A stretch of DNA of 64,000 bases, taken from Ralstonia pickettii DTP0602. Lineage in GTDB: Bacteria > Pseudomonadota > Gammaproteobacteria > Burkholderiales > Burkholderiaceae. The notes beneath the pieces were generated by a model that did not search any database, was not told where the DNA came from, and saw only the letters and a list, made by a program, of their open reading frames with translations. The stretch lies in contig CP006669.1 in the NCBI GenBank assembly GCA_000471925.1, positions 496,001 through 560,000 of the forward strand, read 5' to 3'. Both the position numbers and the translations under genes were made by a program. This document shows positions 9,128 to 20,070 of this stretch, piece by piece. Position 1 is the first letter of the stretch, and the number at the start of each line of letters is the position of its first letter.

Positions 9128-9150
9128 GACCGCGCCAAACCGGGGGCTGA

Positions 9151-10545
9151 CTAAGCGGCAAGGCGGTGGTCTTCTTCTCCGGCGATGGAGGGATACCAGC
9201 GTTCAACGTAAGAACGTAGCTGGTTATTGAGCACCGCGGTCCGGATTTGCAGTAGGTTGTGCGCGTACCGAGGCCGCCAAGCCATCTGCTGCCGTTTGAC
9301 GAACCGCTTGCTGACCACCTGGTTGACGGCTGACTCGACAAAACCTGAGGCAATGGGCTCGCCATGCCGATAGCGGTCACCGTAGTTCACGATGAAGTAC
9401 CGGTTGTTGTCCAAGTAGACAATGAACTCCTCGAGCTTGCCAAGGAGTTTGGCCTCCTCGGGGCTGGCCTCAGCGTCCAGATCCCAGCCCAGGCTTTCCA
9501 GTCGGCGCAACGCCGGATAGGGGCAGCCGTGCCACAGGTGCCACTTGGAGCTATGCAGCGCCTTGATCAATTCCGCGTTGCTGGGGCCGCCGTGGGCCGG
9601 CCGGCCCTTGATCATCTGTTCGAGGTTCTGTACCCGCATGGCGATGTGGAACCAATCGAGAACGTACTCACCGCGGTCACCAAAGCCGAGTTGGGCAAAC
9701 CGTACGGTATCCCCGCCGTCCGACAGGAAGGTGACCGGCTGACTTGGTTGCACACCTTCTCGTAGCAGGAAGTTCCACATACGATCGGCCGGTCGACGCT
9801 CCAGCTTGTGCACGTAGGCAAAACTATGCCCGCCATCCTGATCCCGCAGGGACTTTCCGACGATCACTTCAAACCAGCCATCCTGGCGGCGCCGGTGGCC
9901 GGCCCAGCGAAGGTAGCCGCCGTCAATGCCGACCGCGCGGACCGGACTGGGCTCCGGGACCTCGGACGAACCGACGCTCGCGGCCACCTCCGTCTGCTGC
10001 CGGGCGTCAGTGGCCTGCTCCGCTTCCAGCCGGCGACCGAGCGTGGTGACCTGGCGCCGGATCGAGCTGGCTGCCAGTACATGATCGAGCGGCAATAATT
10101 CCTGCAGGACGTTGACGGTCAGACCATACGACATCAACGCTGCAAACTTCACCTCGAGATACTGCAGTTCTGGACTGACCCGCTCAGGCAAGCAGTTAGC
10201 GACCGGACTGAAGCTAGGTGCGTCGCCCTGGCACTGCCGGCAGGGGTACAGCCTCGGACTGTCAATCGACAGCCGTCCGAACGCGCTACGGAAAACCAAG
10301 TGATGGTGGCCCTTGCAAGCCAGCTGCGCCCCGCACGTGGGACAAACGCTGGTCCGGGCAACTGCCTCGGCCACCTGTGCCGTGACCATCGTGCGCTGCA
10401 GCCGGCCCAGCAATGATTTCGCCTCCTGCAGATGCAGCCCCAGCGAGCCCACATCAAGGCCATCTCTCTCGAACTGGGCTATCTCGGTGACGGTGGCTGG
10501 CGCGCCTCCATCGTCCTGCACGACGAGTTGCAAGCTGATACGCAT
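9151..10545 (-). CDS. ISKra4-family transposase
   Basis: A 464-residue DDE transposase. Domains in order: an N-terminal helical part (1-60), a Cys-rich zinc-binding region (CPTCGAQL, about residue 68, and CRQCQG, about 103), and the catalytic fold with VGIDGGY, FLSDGGDT, VLDWFHIAMR and SGFVESAVNQVV supplying the acidic residues. The FVES...NQVVSKRF end is typical of ISKra4/ISAzba1-type enzymes. The gene is intact, 36 bases downstream of the passenger gene. Two partial copies of the same gene exist at 6665-7506 and 25107-25267. Confidence 0.85.
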   Translation of the reverse strand: MRISLQLVVQDDGGAPATVTEIAQFERDGLDVGSLGLHLQEAKSLLGRLQRTMVTAQVAEAVARTSVCPTCGAQLACKGHHHLVFRSAFGRLSIDSPRLYPCRQCQGDAPSFSPVANCLPERVSPELQYLEVKFAALMSYGLTVNVLQELLPLDHVLAASSIRRQVTTLGRRLEAEQATDARQQTEVAASVGSSEVPEPSPVRAVGIDGGYLRWAGHRRRQDGWFEVIVGKSLRDQDGGHSFAYVHKLERRPADRMWNFLLREGVQPSQPVTFLSDGGDTVRFAQLGFGDRGEYVLDWFHIAMRVQNLEQMIKGRPAHGGPSNAELIKALHSSKWHLWHGCPYPALRRLESLGWDLDAEASPEEAKLLGKLEEFIVYLDNNRYFIVNYGDRYRHGEPIASGFVESAVNQVVSKRFVKRQQMAWRPRYAHNLLQIRTAVLNNQLRSYVERWYPSIAGEEDHRLAA

Positions 10546-10581
10546 GGCCGCCCTCCTTCCTTCGAAGCTGCGGCGACCAGT

Positions 10582-11190
10582 CTACCCCTCGAGCTCTCGC
10601 AGCCGATCATTGACGATCCGACGATCAAAGCGACGATCCAGCCAAATCAGCCACCCATCGACCTCGTCGCGCAGGTCTTCCAGCACGATTGGCCCTTCGC
10701 GCAGTGACTCGATCCAATCGACGAACTCATATTCACTGTGTTCGTCCCTGGCCTCCAGATACCTCTCGATTCCGCCAATGTCCTCGGGCGGGCATGGCCC
10801 GCAACCCGCCACGCAACGGGGCAACTGGCCAGGCCGTTGCCGCAGCATACGCCGCTCCAGGCGTATCTCGTGGCGCCACCACGCGTTGAAGTCATACACA
10901 TAGACGAAGCCTTCGTGTTCGCGGAGATGAAACGCGGTCAGCGGCAGTTCGCTGGCGACTGTGCAGAACTGCAAGACGCCCTCCTGAGCTTCGCCGTAAC
11001 GCCTGCCACGAATGCTGAACGTGTGCAGGTGTTCGTCGGCCCAGCCCATGACGACCTGGATGACATGGTGCAATCGCCCGAGTGTCAAGTGCTCGGGAAC
11101 GAGGACGCGCCGCCAAACCGGCGGACTCAGGCCGCGCAGAGCAATTCGAAGTTGAAGGACGGAGATCGCCGGTCCAGGATCGGGAGCCAT
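10582..11190 (-). CDS. plasmid pRiA4b ORF-3-like (TnpR-like) passenger protein
   Basis: A 202-residue protein of the pRiA4b ORF-3 / IS1096 TnpR-like family. The hallmark LRIALRGLSPPVWRRVLVP near the N-terminus, LGRLHHVIQVVMGW, and FSIRGRRYG are visible, as is the Cys-containing CVAGCGPCPPEDIGG segment that ends many members. The family has no proven activity and is frequent on plasmids and in insertion sequences. Here it is the first gene inside the ISKra4-type element, upstream of and co-directional with the transposase. It is missing from the deleted copy at 5162-7554. Confidence 0.85.
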   Translation of the reverse strand: MAPDPGPAISVLQLRIALRGLSPPVWRRVLVPEHLTLGRLHHVIQVVMGWADEHLHTFSIRGRRYGEAQEGVLQFCTVASELPLTAFHLREHEGFVYVYDFNAWWRHEIRLERRMLRQRPGQLPRCVAGCGPCPPEDIGGIERYLEARDEHSEYEFVDWIESLREGPIVLEDLRDEVDGWLIWLDRRFDRRIVNDRLRELEG

Positions 11191-11278
11191 GCGCGCATTG
11201 TAGGTGCCTCATTGGCCTCTTAGTAGCGGTCCGGCCGTCAGCCCCCGTACATGGACGCCCCCAGTTTGCCAAGCGCTC

Positions 11279-11517
11279 AATCAATGATGACCGGAAGGTG
11301 GATTGCAACCGTACATTCGGACTTTCGCTGCGGCACCGCCGCTGTCCCTGATGGGTTTCGCTGGCCAGATCCCTATCGATTTGCCGCACTCAGAAGTGCT
11401 TGGGGGCTGTCGGGCTTTACCGGCCACGGTCTAACCTGTCTTGCCATCATTTCATGATTGCCTGAGCAATCTGTGGTCTGCTTCTCCTACTGATACCGCT
11501 TCACGCCTTAAATGAGA
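11279..11517. other. spacer between two insertion sequences
   Basis: About 240 bp between the ISKra4-type right end and the IS110-family gene. I see no gene or clear signal in it. Confidence 0.4.
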
Positions 11518-11559
11518 GACCTGCCTACGCTGCTGCAGCCGCAGGAGTGTAGGCAGGTC
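11518..11559. terminator. hairpin at the 3' end of the IS110-family gene
   Basis: GACCTGCCTAC (11518-11528) and GTAGGCAGGTC (11549-11559) are a perfect 11-bp inverted repeat overlapping the transposase stop codon. It could terminate transcription or be a subterminal recognition structure of the element; there is no strong T-tract. Confidence 0.45.
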
Positions 11560-12559
11560 GGTACTCCCTGTCATGCCTCCATAATGCCCACACAGTTCGA
11601 GCGATTTTGTTGGCCAGCGCGACTGCGGCTATGTTGCTATTGCGCCGACGCGCCACGTCGTGGACCCAGCCTTGCTCCATACCCTTGCGTCGTGACGCGA
11701 AGATTGCTGAGCGCGCACAGTGAATCAACAGTGTCCGCAAGTAGGAATCGCCACGCTTGCTGATTCCAAGCAGATTTTGCTTTCCACCGCTTGAGTGTTG
11801 CCTTGGCACCAGGCCAAGCCAAGCGGCCAACTCTCGGCCGTTCTTGAAGTGCTTCGCGTCCCCGATTGTTGCCACCAGCGCAGTGGCTGTCACGGGTCCG
11901 ACACCTGGTATCTTCTCAAGCTTGCAGGACAAGTCGCTCTGCCTGTGCCACGCCCTGATCTCGGCATCGATTTCTGATACCTGTTGGTGAAGCGCTTTGA
12001 GATGTGCCATCAAGCGTTGTATGAGCTGCCGGAACGTCCCCGGTAGCTCGTTCGAGCCGTCCTCAATGATGTCGGGGACCTTTTCCGCAATGCAGGCGAT
12101 TCCTTGAGGTAAGACGAATCCATACTCGCTGAGCAGGCCACGGATCTGATTGGCCTGCGCGGTGCGAGCGCTCACAAATCCCTGGCGAGCCCGATGCAAG
12201 GCCAACATCGCCTGCTGCTCGACATTCTTGATCGGTACAAAGCGCATGTTGGGACGGGTTACCGCTTCGCAAATCGCCTCTGCGTCGGCGGCATCGTGCT
12301 TGTTGGTCTTGACATAGGGCTTGACGAACTGCGGTGCCATTAGGCGGACCGTGTGCCCCATGCCTTGTAGCTTCCTGGCCCAGTAATGTGCACTTCCGCA
12401 CGCTTCCATGCCAACAAGGGCGGGCGCAAGGTTCGCGAAGAATATTGCCACCTGATGACGTTTGAGTTGTCTTCTCAAGACGATCTTGCCGTTCTCAGAA
12501 ACACCATGAACCTGGAATACGTTCTTCGCCAGATCGATGCCGATGGTAGTAGCCTTCAT
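11525..12559 (-). CDS. IS110-family transposase
   Basis: A 344-residue DEDD recombinase of the IS110 family. The N-terminal catalytic half shows IGIDLAKNVFQVHG, GMEACGSAHYWAR and KHDAADAEAI, supplying the acidic residues; the C-terminal half shows the transposase-20 domain with LEKIPGVGPVTATALV and GGKQNLLGISKRGD, where the catalytic Ser is expected. A longer frame runs upstream, but the ATG at 12559 matches relatives. The gene is intact. IS110 elements use an untranslated bridge RNA; the 5' flank of about 120 bp before the Hsp20 gene is short, so its position was not resolved. Confidence 0.9.
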   Translation of the reverse strand: MKATTIGIDLAKNVFQVHGVSENGKIVLRRQLKRHQVAIFFANLAPALVGMEACGSAHYWARKLQGMGHTVRLMAPQFVKPYVKTNKHDAADAEAICEAVTRPNMRFVPIKNVEQQAMLALHRARQGFVSARTAQANQIRGLLSEYGFVLPQGIACIAEKVPDIIEDGSNELPGTFRQLIQRLMAHLKALHQQVSEIDAEIRAWHRQSDLSCKLEKIPGVGPVTATALVATIGDAKHFKNGRELAAWLGLVPRQHSSGGKQNLLGISKRGDSYLRTLLIHCARSAIFASRRKGMEQGWVHDVARRRNSNIAAVALANKIARTVWALWRHDREYRPAYTPAAAAA

Positions 12560-12678
12560 GATGGACGCTCCCTTCCGTGAAGTGGTGATACGCAACTCCA
12601 CTGTGGCACACCGATGCCGTTTGGTTGGGGGCGTCCATCCCATTGTTTTGGCGCGCTTTCCTTTCTTGCCTGCTTGCC

Positions 12679-13242
12679 CTAGCCAATATCGATCGTGCGA
12701 CTCGCGGATCGCGCCGGCTCTGATTTCGGCACGGTCAACGTGAGCACACCATTGTCAAACTTTGCCAGGGTGTGATCGGGGTCGGCGTTTTCCGGCATGG
12801 GAATCGTGCGCACGAAGTTTCCATAGGCGCGCTCTAGCCGGTAGCAGCCATCTTCCTCGCTGCGCACGTCCTGCTTTTTCTCGCCGCGCAGCACGATCGC
12901 CCCGTCCTCGACGCTCACGTTCAGGTCTTCGCGATCCATCCCTGGCAATTCGGCGGTCACGCGCAGCACCTGCCCTTCGTCGACCACGTCGATGCGCGGC
13001 TGGAAGCGCGATGAACTGAAGTCGCCAAACCATCGCTCGAGTGCACCACGGCCGGCAAACGGGTCATGAAAGAACTCCTCCACTGCGCGCCACGGTTCGC
13101 GTGAGAACAGTCGCGGAATGTCAGGCAAGGAGGCGCGCCATTGTTCGCTCGCCGGCGTGCTTTCCGGGCTGTCCCCATCGGACTTGCGGGCCGCCCCGCG
13201 AAGGAACTTGAAGAGATTCCACTTTTTCGGGTCGGTGTTCAT
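12679..13242 (-). CDS. Hsp20 small heat-shock protein (first of four)
   Basis: A 187-residue alpha-crystallin-type chaperone. The N-terminal 80 residues are variable, with a FKFLRG start and an FGDFSSSRFQPRIDVVDEG lead-in. The alpha-crystallin domain spans about 85-180 with VTAELPGMDREDLNVSVEDG and the final VLTLTVPK; the C-terminal I-x-I-like motif is TIDIG. It holds unfolding proteins for refolding by DnaK. A strong AGGAGG site precedes the ATG. It is the last gene of the heat-shock island and a close paralogue of the protein at 18392-18958, with the same start FKFLR and GDFSSSRFQPRIDVVD. Confidence 0.9.
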   Translation of the reverse strand: MNTDPKKWNLFKFLRGAARKSDGDSPESTPASEQWRASLPDIPRLFSREPWRAVEEFFHDPFAGRGALERWFGDFSSSRFQPRIDVVDEGQVLRVTAELPGMDREDLNVSVEDGAIVLRGEKKQDVRSEEDGCYRLERAYGNFVRTIPMPENADPDHTLAKFDNGVLTLTVPKSEPARSASRTIDIG

Positions 13243-13655
13243 CGTATCCTCCTCTAAGAGGTCTGGCAGGAGAACCGGATTCCAGTTGGTGTCAGCCGCA
13301 TCGTCGATGATCTATTGACCGTAGGAACCCCCTGATGTGCGGTTTCCTGACGGTACATGAATAGCGCACGGGGAAAACTCCCTGAAGACATCTCGCAGAT
13401 GGCAGTTGCAGAAAGCAGGACCGGTATATTTTCGGTACGTTATGACAGCCGTAGGGGTTGGTCTTCGGTTCTATGCGAAGGCGTCAGTCGTTGCTAACCG
13501 GTTTGACAAGCCCCTGGCTGTCGCAGCCACTTAGGCGTGTTCTTCGCCGTATATGCCGGCCGCGAAATCATTACAAGAAACCCCGACAGAGGCCGCAAAC
13601 GTACGAAAAAAACCGTTTCTTGAAGGCACCCCAAGTTTGACGGACGTCGGCTAAT
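13243..13655. other. intergenic gap, no gene seen
   Basis: About 410 bp between dnaK and the last hsp20. It must contain the promoter of the downstream hsp20 unless it is read through from dnaK. I found no convincing sigma-32 box or hairpin. Confidence 0.4.
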
Positions 13656-15593
13656 TTACTGCTTGGCGCCCGCTTCTTTGAACTCAACATCCTCCACGTC
13701 CTCGCCTTTCTTCTCGGCGCTCGCCTCTTTCGCGTCCGCGGCGCGACCGGAGCCAGTGCCCGGCTGAGCCTGGATGTCCGCATAGACCTTTTCACCGAGT
13801 TTCAGCGAGGCCGTGGCCAGGGCCTGCGTCCTGGCCTCGATCTCGGTCTTGTCGGAGGTCCTCAGTGCCGCCTCAAGGTCCCTGATTGCGGATTCGATCT
13901 TCTCCTTCTCGCCCGCATCCAGCTTCTCGCCGTATTCGGCTAACGCCTTACGCGAACTGTGTGCCAGCGCGTCACCGTGGTTGCGCGCATCGACCAACTC
14001 CCGCTGTCGATGGTCTTCATCAGCATGAGCCTCGGCGTCATGTACCATGCGCTGGATCTCGCCTTCAGACAGGCCCGAGTTAGCCTTGATGGTGATCCGG
14101 TTCTCCTTGCCGGTGGCCTTGTCCTTCGCCGACACGTGCAGAATGCCATTGGCGTCGATGTCAAACGTCACCTCGATCTGCGGCATGCCCCGCGGCGCCG
14201 GCGCAATGCCCTCCAGATTGAACTCGCCCAGCATCTTATTGCCCGTAACGATCTCGCGTTCGCCTTGGTACACCTTGATGGTTACCGCCGCCTGGTTGTC
14301 GTCGGCCGTAGAGAAGACCTGAGAGAACTTGGTCGGGATGGTGGTATTCTTGGTGATCATCTTGCTCATCACGCCGCCCAGGGTCTCGATCCCGAGCGAA
14401 AGCGGGGTGACGTCGAGCAACAACACATCCTTGCGCTCACCGGTTAGTACCGCACCCTGGATCGCCGCACCCACTGCCACCGCCTCGTCGGGGTTGACGT
14501 CCTTGCGCGGCTCGCGGCCGAAGAACGCTCTGACCTTCTCCTGCACCCTGGGCATGCGGGTCATGCCGCCCACCAGAATCACGTCGTCGATTTTTTCGAC
14601 CGCGATACCGGCATCCTTGATCGCGATACGGCACGGCTCCATCGTGCGCTCGATCAGGTCTTCGACCAGAGGTTCGAGCTTTGCACGTGTGAGCTTCAGG
14701 TTCAAATGCCGCGGCCCGCTGGTGTCGGCCGTGATGTACGGCAGGCTGATTTCCGTCTGCTGACTCGACGAGAGCTCGATCTTGGCCTTCTCCGCGGCTT
14801 CCTTCAGACGTTGCAGCGCCAGCACGTCCTTCGACAAGTCGACCCCTTGGTCTTTCTTGAACTCGCCGATGATGTAGTCGATGATGCGCTGGTCGAAGTC
14901 TTCGCCGCCCAGGAAGGTATCACCGTTCGTCGACAGCACTTCGAACTGCTTCTCGCCTTGCACGTCAGCGATCTCGATGATGGAAATGTCGAAGGTGCCG
15001 CCGCCAAGGTCGAACACGGCGATCTTGCGGTCGCGGCTTTCCCTCTTGTCCAGGCCGAACGCGAGCGCCGCCGCGGTCGGTTCATTAATGATCCGCTTGA
15101 CGTCCAGCCCGGCGATGCGCCCGGCATCCTTGGTCGCCTGGCGCTGGCTGTCGTTGAAGTAGGCGGGCACCGTGATGACGGCTTCGGTGACGGGCTCGCC
15201 GAGATAGTCTTCGGCGGTTTTCTTCATCTTGCGCAGCACCTCAGCCGAGACCTGCGGCGGGGCGAGCTTCTGGCCCTGCGCTTCGACCCATGCGTCGCCG
15301 TTGTCGGCCTTCAAGATCGTGAAGGGCATCAGGCTGATATCCTTCTGCACTTCCTTTTCCTCATAGCGGCGGCCGATCAGCCGCTTGACCGCAAACAGCG
15401 TGTTCTTTGGATTCGTGACGGCCTGTCGCTTGGCGGGTGCGCCGACGAGGATTTCCTCGTCGTTCACATAGGCGACGATGGACGGTGTCGTGCGTGAACC
15501 TTCGGAGTTCTCGATCACTTTGACCTGGTTACCTTCCATCAGCGCCACACACGAGTTCGTAGTGCCGAGGTCAATGCCGATGATCTTGCTCAT
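13656..15593 (-). CDS. dnaK: Hsp70 chaperone DnaK
   Basis: A 645-residue Hsp70. The ATPase domain starts [17 protein letters not shown] and carries [14 protein letters not shown] and [11 protein letters not shown]; the substrate-binding domain follows from about residue 390, and the C-terminus ends with the [10 protein letters not shown] motif of true DnaK proteins. It refolds client proteins with DnaJ and GrpE, neither of which is encoded nearby, so it probably uses the chromosomal co-chaperones. A second ATG lies three codons upstream; the internal start MSKIIG is the family start. It lies 87 bp downstream of groEL in the heat-shock island and is likely an additional copy. Confidence 0.95.
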   Translation of the reverse strand: MSKIIGIDLGTTNSCVALMEGNQVKVIENSEGSRTTPSIVAYVNDEEILVGAPAKRQAVTNPKNTLFAVKRLIGRRYEEKEVQKDISLMPFTILKADNGDAWVEAQGQKLAPPQVSAEVLRKMKKTAEDYLGEPVTEAVITVPAYFNDSQRQATKDAGRIAGLDVKRIINEPTAAALAFGLDKRESRDRKIAVFDLGGGTFDISIIEIADVQGEKQFEVLSTNGDTFLGGEDFDQRIIDYIIGEFKKDQGVDLSKDVLALQRLKEAAEKAKIELSSSQQTEISLPYITADTSGPRHLNLKLTRAKLEPLVEDLIERTMEPCRIAIKDAGIAVEKIDDVILVGGMTRMPRVQEKVRAFFGREPRKDVNPDEAVAVGAAIQGAVLTGERKDVLLLDVTPLSLGIETLGGVMSKMITKNTTIPTKFSQVFSTADDNQAAVTIKVYQGEREIVTGNKMLGEFNLEGIAPAPRGMPQIEVTFDIDANGILHVSAKDKATGKENRITIKANSGLSEGEIQRMVHDAEAHADEDHRQRELVDARNHGDALAHSSRKALAEYGEKLDAGEKEKIESAIRDLEAALRTSDKTEIEARTQALATASLKLGEKVYADIQAQPGTGSGRAADAKEASAEKKGEDVEDVEFKEAGAKQ

Positions 15594-15680
15594 GATGTCC
15601 AAGCGCCTGGGCGCTGTCTTGGTTGGAAACGTGAATCGAAAGCCGTGCGCTGCACCACCCCCGCGCGCCTATGCGTCCCT

Positions 15681-17324
<1,644 letters not shown>

Positions 17325-17344
17325 CTAGTCTTCTGTTCCTTCCT

Positions 17345-17632
17345 CTATTCAACGACGCACAGAATGTCCTCGTCACGCATCACCAGCACCTCCTCGCCTT
17401 CAAGCTTGACGGTGGTGCCCGCATACTTGCCAAATAGCACGCGCTCGCCAATCTTCACGCTCGGCGCGCTGACATGGCCATCGCCCAGGCGCTTGCCGGG
17501 GCCGACAGCCAGGACCTCGCCCTGGTCCGGCTTTTCGGCGGCGGTATCGGGGATGACAATACCGCTGGCCGTCTTGTGTTCTGCGTCCAAGCGTTTGACG
17601 ATGACGCGATCGTGTAGTGGACGGATGTTCAT
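17345..17632 (-). CDS. groS: co-chaperonin GroES
   Basis: A 95-residue GroES with [18 protein letters not shown], the mobile loop ([18 protein letters not shown]) and the end [17 protein letters not shown]. It caps GroEL. The open frame extends 28 codons upstream, but the internal ATG at 17632 is the family start and is preceded by a GAGGAGCAAGGCT leader with a Shine-Dalgarno sequence. It is directly upstream of groEL in the same operon. Confidence 0.95.
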   Translation of the reverse strand: MNIRPLHDRVIVKRLDAEHKTASGIVIPDTAAEKPDQGEVLAVGPGKRLGDGHVSAPSVKIGERVLFGKYAGTTVKLEGEEVLVMRDEDILCVVE

Positions 17633-17780
17633 AGCCTTGCTCCTCGTCCCATCACTGTGATCATGAGTTTGTCCGGCCGATCGGGTCGTGTCCGGGCCGC
17701 CGTTCAGGACATTCACGTGTCAACGCCGGCGTGTGGATTCAAACCACAAGCATTATTGGCCAGGCACCGATCCTGGCGCT

Positions 17781-18173
17781 TCACTGAATGGCCGGCACGG
17801 TGCCGAGCTTCTCTGCCAGCATCCGCTCATATACGCCAAAATGCACATCCACCTCTGCCTGACTGACGACGACAATGTCAATCGTGATCTGCTCGGGCGC
17901 CAAGCCGAACATCGTGGCCAGTGCCACTTCCAGGTGGGGGGCCGCCACTCTGTCCTTTTCGAACGTCGTGCCGATGCTGATCACGTAAGCATCGCCTTGC
18001 GCCGTGACGTCGACCAAACGGGCCCGCGCGCTGAGGTTGTTATCGATCGCGACTGTGACCAACTCCGCTACGCGCCGCGTCCGCTCGGTAGGAAAGCCGC
18101 GCGTGCACTTGAGCCGCACCCGATGCCTGCCTAGCGTCACCCACTCAGAATCGAATTCCATCGAAGTCTCCAT
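17781..18173 (-). CDS. unknown conserved-looking protein in the heat-shock island
   Basis: A 130-residue soluble protein that I do not recognise. It is predicted alpha/beta with an Arg-rich start (GRHRVRLKCTRGFPTERTRR) and a regular mid part with VDVTAQGDAYVISIGTTFEKD. There is no signal peptide or membrane segment. It sits between hsp20 and groES on the same strand, so it is probably co-transcribed and may take part in the stress response. Two nearby start codons (18173 and four codons later) cannot be separated. Confidence 0.55.
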   Translation of the reverse strand: METSMEFDSEWVTLGRHRVRLKCTRGFPTERTRRVAELVTVAIDNNLSARARLVDVTAQGDAYVISIGTTFEKDRVAAPHLEVALATMFGLAPEQITIDIVVVSQAEVDVHFGVYERMLAEKLGTVPAIQ

Positions 18174-18391
18174 CTCGGGAAGTGTTTACCGGCGGAAATA
18201 GAGGCCATTCCGGCGATTTCAAGACCTCAGCGTCGCACGTGGATTCGCTGCGGTTGCAAGCCAGCACCGCGCGTTCCGAGCGCCGCCTATGCCAGAAAGG
18301 GCCTCGGACGCGCTACCTTGCATGGCCAGCTGGAATCTCCCAGCTGAGCGCAACAGAGTCTATGCCCTTGACGCAGCTCGCCATCTTCCAC

Positions 18392-18958
18392 TCACTTCAC
18401 CTCGATCTTCCTCACCGCAGATTGCCGCGCTCCGGTCTTGGGTAGACGCAGCGTCAATACGCCTCTGTCGAACTTCGCATCGATGTGATCGAGGTCGATG
18501 CCATCGGGCAGCGGGATACTGCGCATGAAGGCGCCGTATGCCCGCTCCAGGCGGTAGCAGCCGTTTTCCTCGCTCCGAATGTCCTGCTTCTTCTCACCTC
18601 GCAATACCAGGGCGCCATCTTCGATGGTAGTCTGCAGGTCCTCGCGATCCATGCCGGGCAGCTCCGCCGTGATCCTCAGCGCCGTGCCATCATCGACTAC
18701 ATCGATGCGAGGTTGGAAGCGCGACGAACTGAAGTCACCGAACCATCGATCCAAGCCGCCAAAGCCCGCGAAGGGTTCATGCAGAAACTCGCCCATCGCA
18801 CGCAGGGGATCGCTTGAAAACAGCCGTGAAACGTCGGGCCAGTCCGGTGTCCAGTGCCTTGGCGCGGGAACATTCGACGACTCGCCCGTCGGCTGCCTAT
18901 CCTCTGTCGATTTGCGTAGGAACTTGAATGGGTTCCATTTGCCCAGGTCTGTTTTCAT
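18392..18958 (-). CDS. Hsp20 small heat-shock protein (second)
   Basis: A 188-residue alpha-crystallin chaperone, closely similar to the one at 12679-13242: FKFLRKS start, FGDFSSSRFQPRIDVVDDG, ITAELPGMDREDLQTTIEDG, GCYRLERAYG and a terminal RKIEVK. The similarity over the whole length, including the variable N-terminus, shows that the two arose by duplication. The start at 18958 matches the paralogue; the open frame runs further upstream without support. Confidence 0.9.
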   Translation of the reverse strand: MKTDLGKWNPFKFLRKSTEDRQPTGESSNVPAPRHWTPDWPDVSRLFSSDPLRAMGEFLHEPFAGFGGLDRWFGDFSSSRFQPRIDVVDDGTALRITAELPGMDREDLQTTIEDGALVLRGEKKQDIRSEENGCYRLERAYGAFMRSIPLPDGIDLDHIDAKFDRGVLTLRLPKTGARQSAVRKIEVK

Positions 18959-19046
18959 CTTGTCCTCACCGACGTATGTCCAGCCCATTTCCGCGGGTAC
19001 TGCGGTGGCGCCCTTGCAGACGCCACCGGTACCCGGCGGCGGCAAC

Positions 19047-19454
19047 TCACGCCACGTTGACTGCAATGCGGCGTGGACGCGCTTCGTCGCGACGCGGGAT
19101 TGTCAGTTTGAGCACACCGTCCTGCAAGTTCGCCTCGATCTTCGACGCGTCAAGGTCGGCACTCAGTGAAAAAGCGCGTGCGAAGTGTGGCTGGCGAATC
19201 TCCGCGTGCTGGACCCGCAATCCGGAGGGGGTTGGCACGACCGCTTCCGCCTCGATATGGAGGTTGCCGTCGTGGACATTCACCTCGAGCTTGTCCTTCG
19301 TCACGCCCGGAAGGTCGGCCCAGAGGGTGACGCCATTGGCGTCCTCCATAATGTCAACCGCGGGGAGCAGCGTCATCGTCGGCGACGACCTGTCCTCCTG
19401 GCTCTTTGCCACCGCGTTCTGGTTGCGCTCAACCATTTGGGTAGTGTCGTTCAT
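19047..19454 (-). CDS. Hsp20 small heat-shock protein (third, short)
   Basis: A 135-residue Hsp20 with a short N-terminal arm, LPAVDIMEDANGVTLWADLPGVTKDKLEVNVHDGNL, and the domain end GVLKLTIPRR. The tail RRIAVNVA provides the I-x-V type anchor. It belongs to the class of bacterial Hsp20 with a divergent crystallin domain and probably forms mixed oligomers with its immediate neighbour (15 bases apart). Confidence 0.9.
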   Translation of the reverse strand: MNDTTQMVERNQNAVAKSQEDRSSPTMTLLPAVDIMEDANGVTLWADLPGVTKDKLEVNVHDGNLHIEAEAVVPTPSGLRVQHAEIRQPHFARAFSLSADLDASKIEANLQDGVLKLTIPRRDEARPRRIAVNVA

Positions 19455-19469
19455 GGCTTTCTCCTGGCG

Positions 19470-19910
19470 TTACTGGACCGTGATCGCCCGGGGCTTTGAG
19501 GCTTCGCGCTTGCCAACACTGATAGACAAGCAGCCGTTGGCATAGCGCGCCTGGACTTTGTCGGGGTCGGCGCTCTGCGGCAATTCGACCACACGCCGGA
19601 ACGTGCCGGTGAACCGCTCTTGCGCATACAACCGGACCTCGGGATCTTCCGCAGCTTGCGCCGCTTCGCGCTGGCCGCTGATGGTCAGCAAGCCCTTGTC
19701 GATCGACACCTCGAACTGGTCTGGCTTGAGCCCGGGTGCGAACGCGACAATCTCGATGGAATCGTCCGTGGCACCGATATTGACCGGGGGAAATGCCCCG
19801 AAGCGGCCGGAGCGGATGCTGGATGGGAAGCCGCCGAACAAACTCGCCATCTGCCTTTGCATGCGGTCGAGTTCGCTGAAGAGGTCGGTTCCAAAGAAAA
19901 GATCGCTCAT
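19470..19910 (-). CDS. Hsp20 small heat-shock protein (fourth, promoter-proximal)
   Basis: A 146-residue Hsp20 starting MSDLFFGTDLFSELDRMQRQM, with VNIGATDDSIEIVAFAPGLKPDQFEVSIDKG and the end GCLSISVGKREASKPRAITVQ. It has an excellent ribosome binding site (AAGGAGGGATACGACC-ATG), which decides the start at 19910 over longer frames. As first gene of the island it should be the most strongly induced. Hsp20 pairs of this layout usually make hetero-oligomers. Confidence 0.9.
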   Translation of the reverse strand: MSDLFFGTDLFSELDRMQRQMASLFGGFPSSIRSGRFGAFPPVNIGATDDSIEIVAFAPGLKPDQFEVSIDKGLLTISGQREAAQAAEDPEVRLYAQERFTGTFRRVVELPQSADPDKVQARYANGCLSISVGKREASKPRAITVQ

Positions 19911-20039
19911 GGTCGTATCCCTCCTTCGATGCAGCAAGGAGGCGAAGGGGCATACGCGCTCCCATCCACCTGCCAAGCTGCTGGCAAACAAACAGAAACA
20001 CGCAGCGCGCAATGGTCGCGACTGCCTGAGCGAAAATAA

Positions 20040-20070
20040 AATAGTAATTGCGCAGCCAAATTTCAAGGGG
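20040..20070 (-). promoter_or_regulatory. candidate sigma-32 heat-shock promoter
   Basis: On the minus strand CCCCTTGAAA (20070-20061) matches the sigma-32 -35 box (CTTGAAA), followed after about 15 bp by an AT-rich CTATTTTA stretch as a weak -10. It lies about 150 bp upstream of the first hsp20. The -35 box is convincing, the -10 less so. Confidence 0.55.

Larger units (their letters stand above)
9128..11278 (-). mobile_element. complete ISKra4-family element with passenger gene
   Basis: About 2.15 kb. The left end reads GACCGCGCCAAACCGGGGGC and the right end, read inward on the other strand, GAGCGCTTGGCAAACTGGGG, forming imperfect terminal repeats. It carries two minus-strand genes: a pRiA4b ORF-3-like passenger and a full-length transposase. 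It sits in an H-NS gene. A target duplication was not obvious. Confidence 0.75.

Noticed and set aside
14706..15497. 263-codon plus-strand frame inside dnaK
   Set aside because: Antisense shadow of a highly conserved gene in GC-rich DNA.
17640..17780. separate sigma-32 promoter for groES
   Set aside because: GGTTTGAATCC upstream of groES resembles a -35 box, but no acceptable -10 box follows at the right distance.
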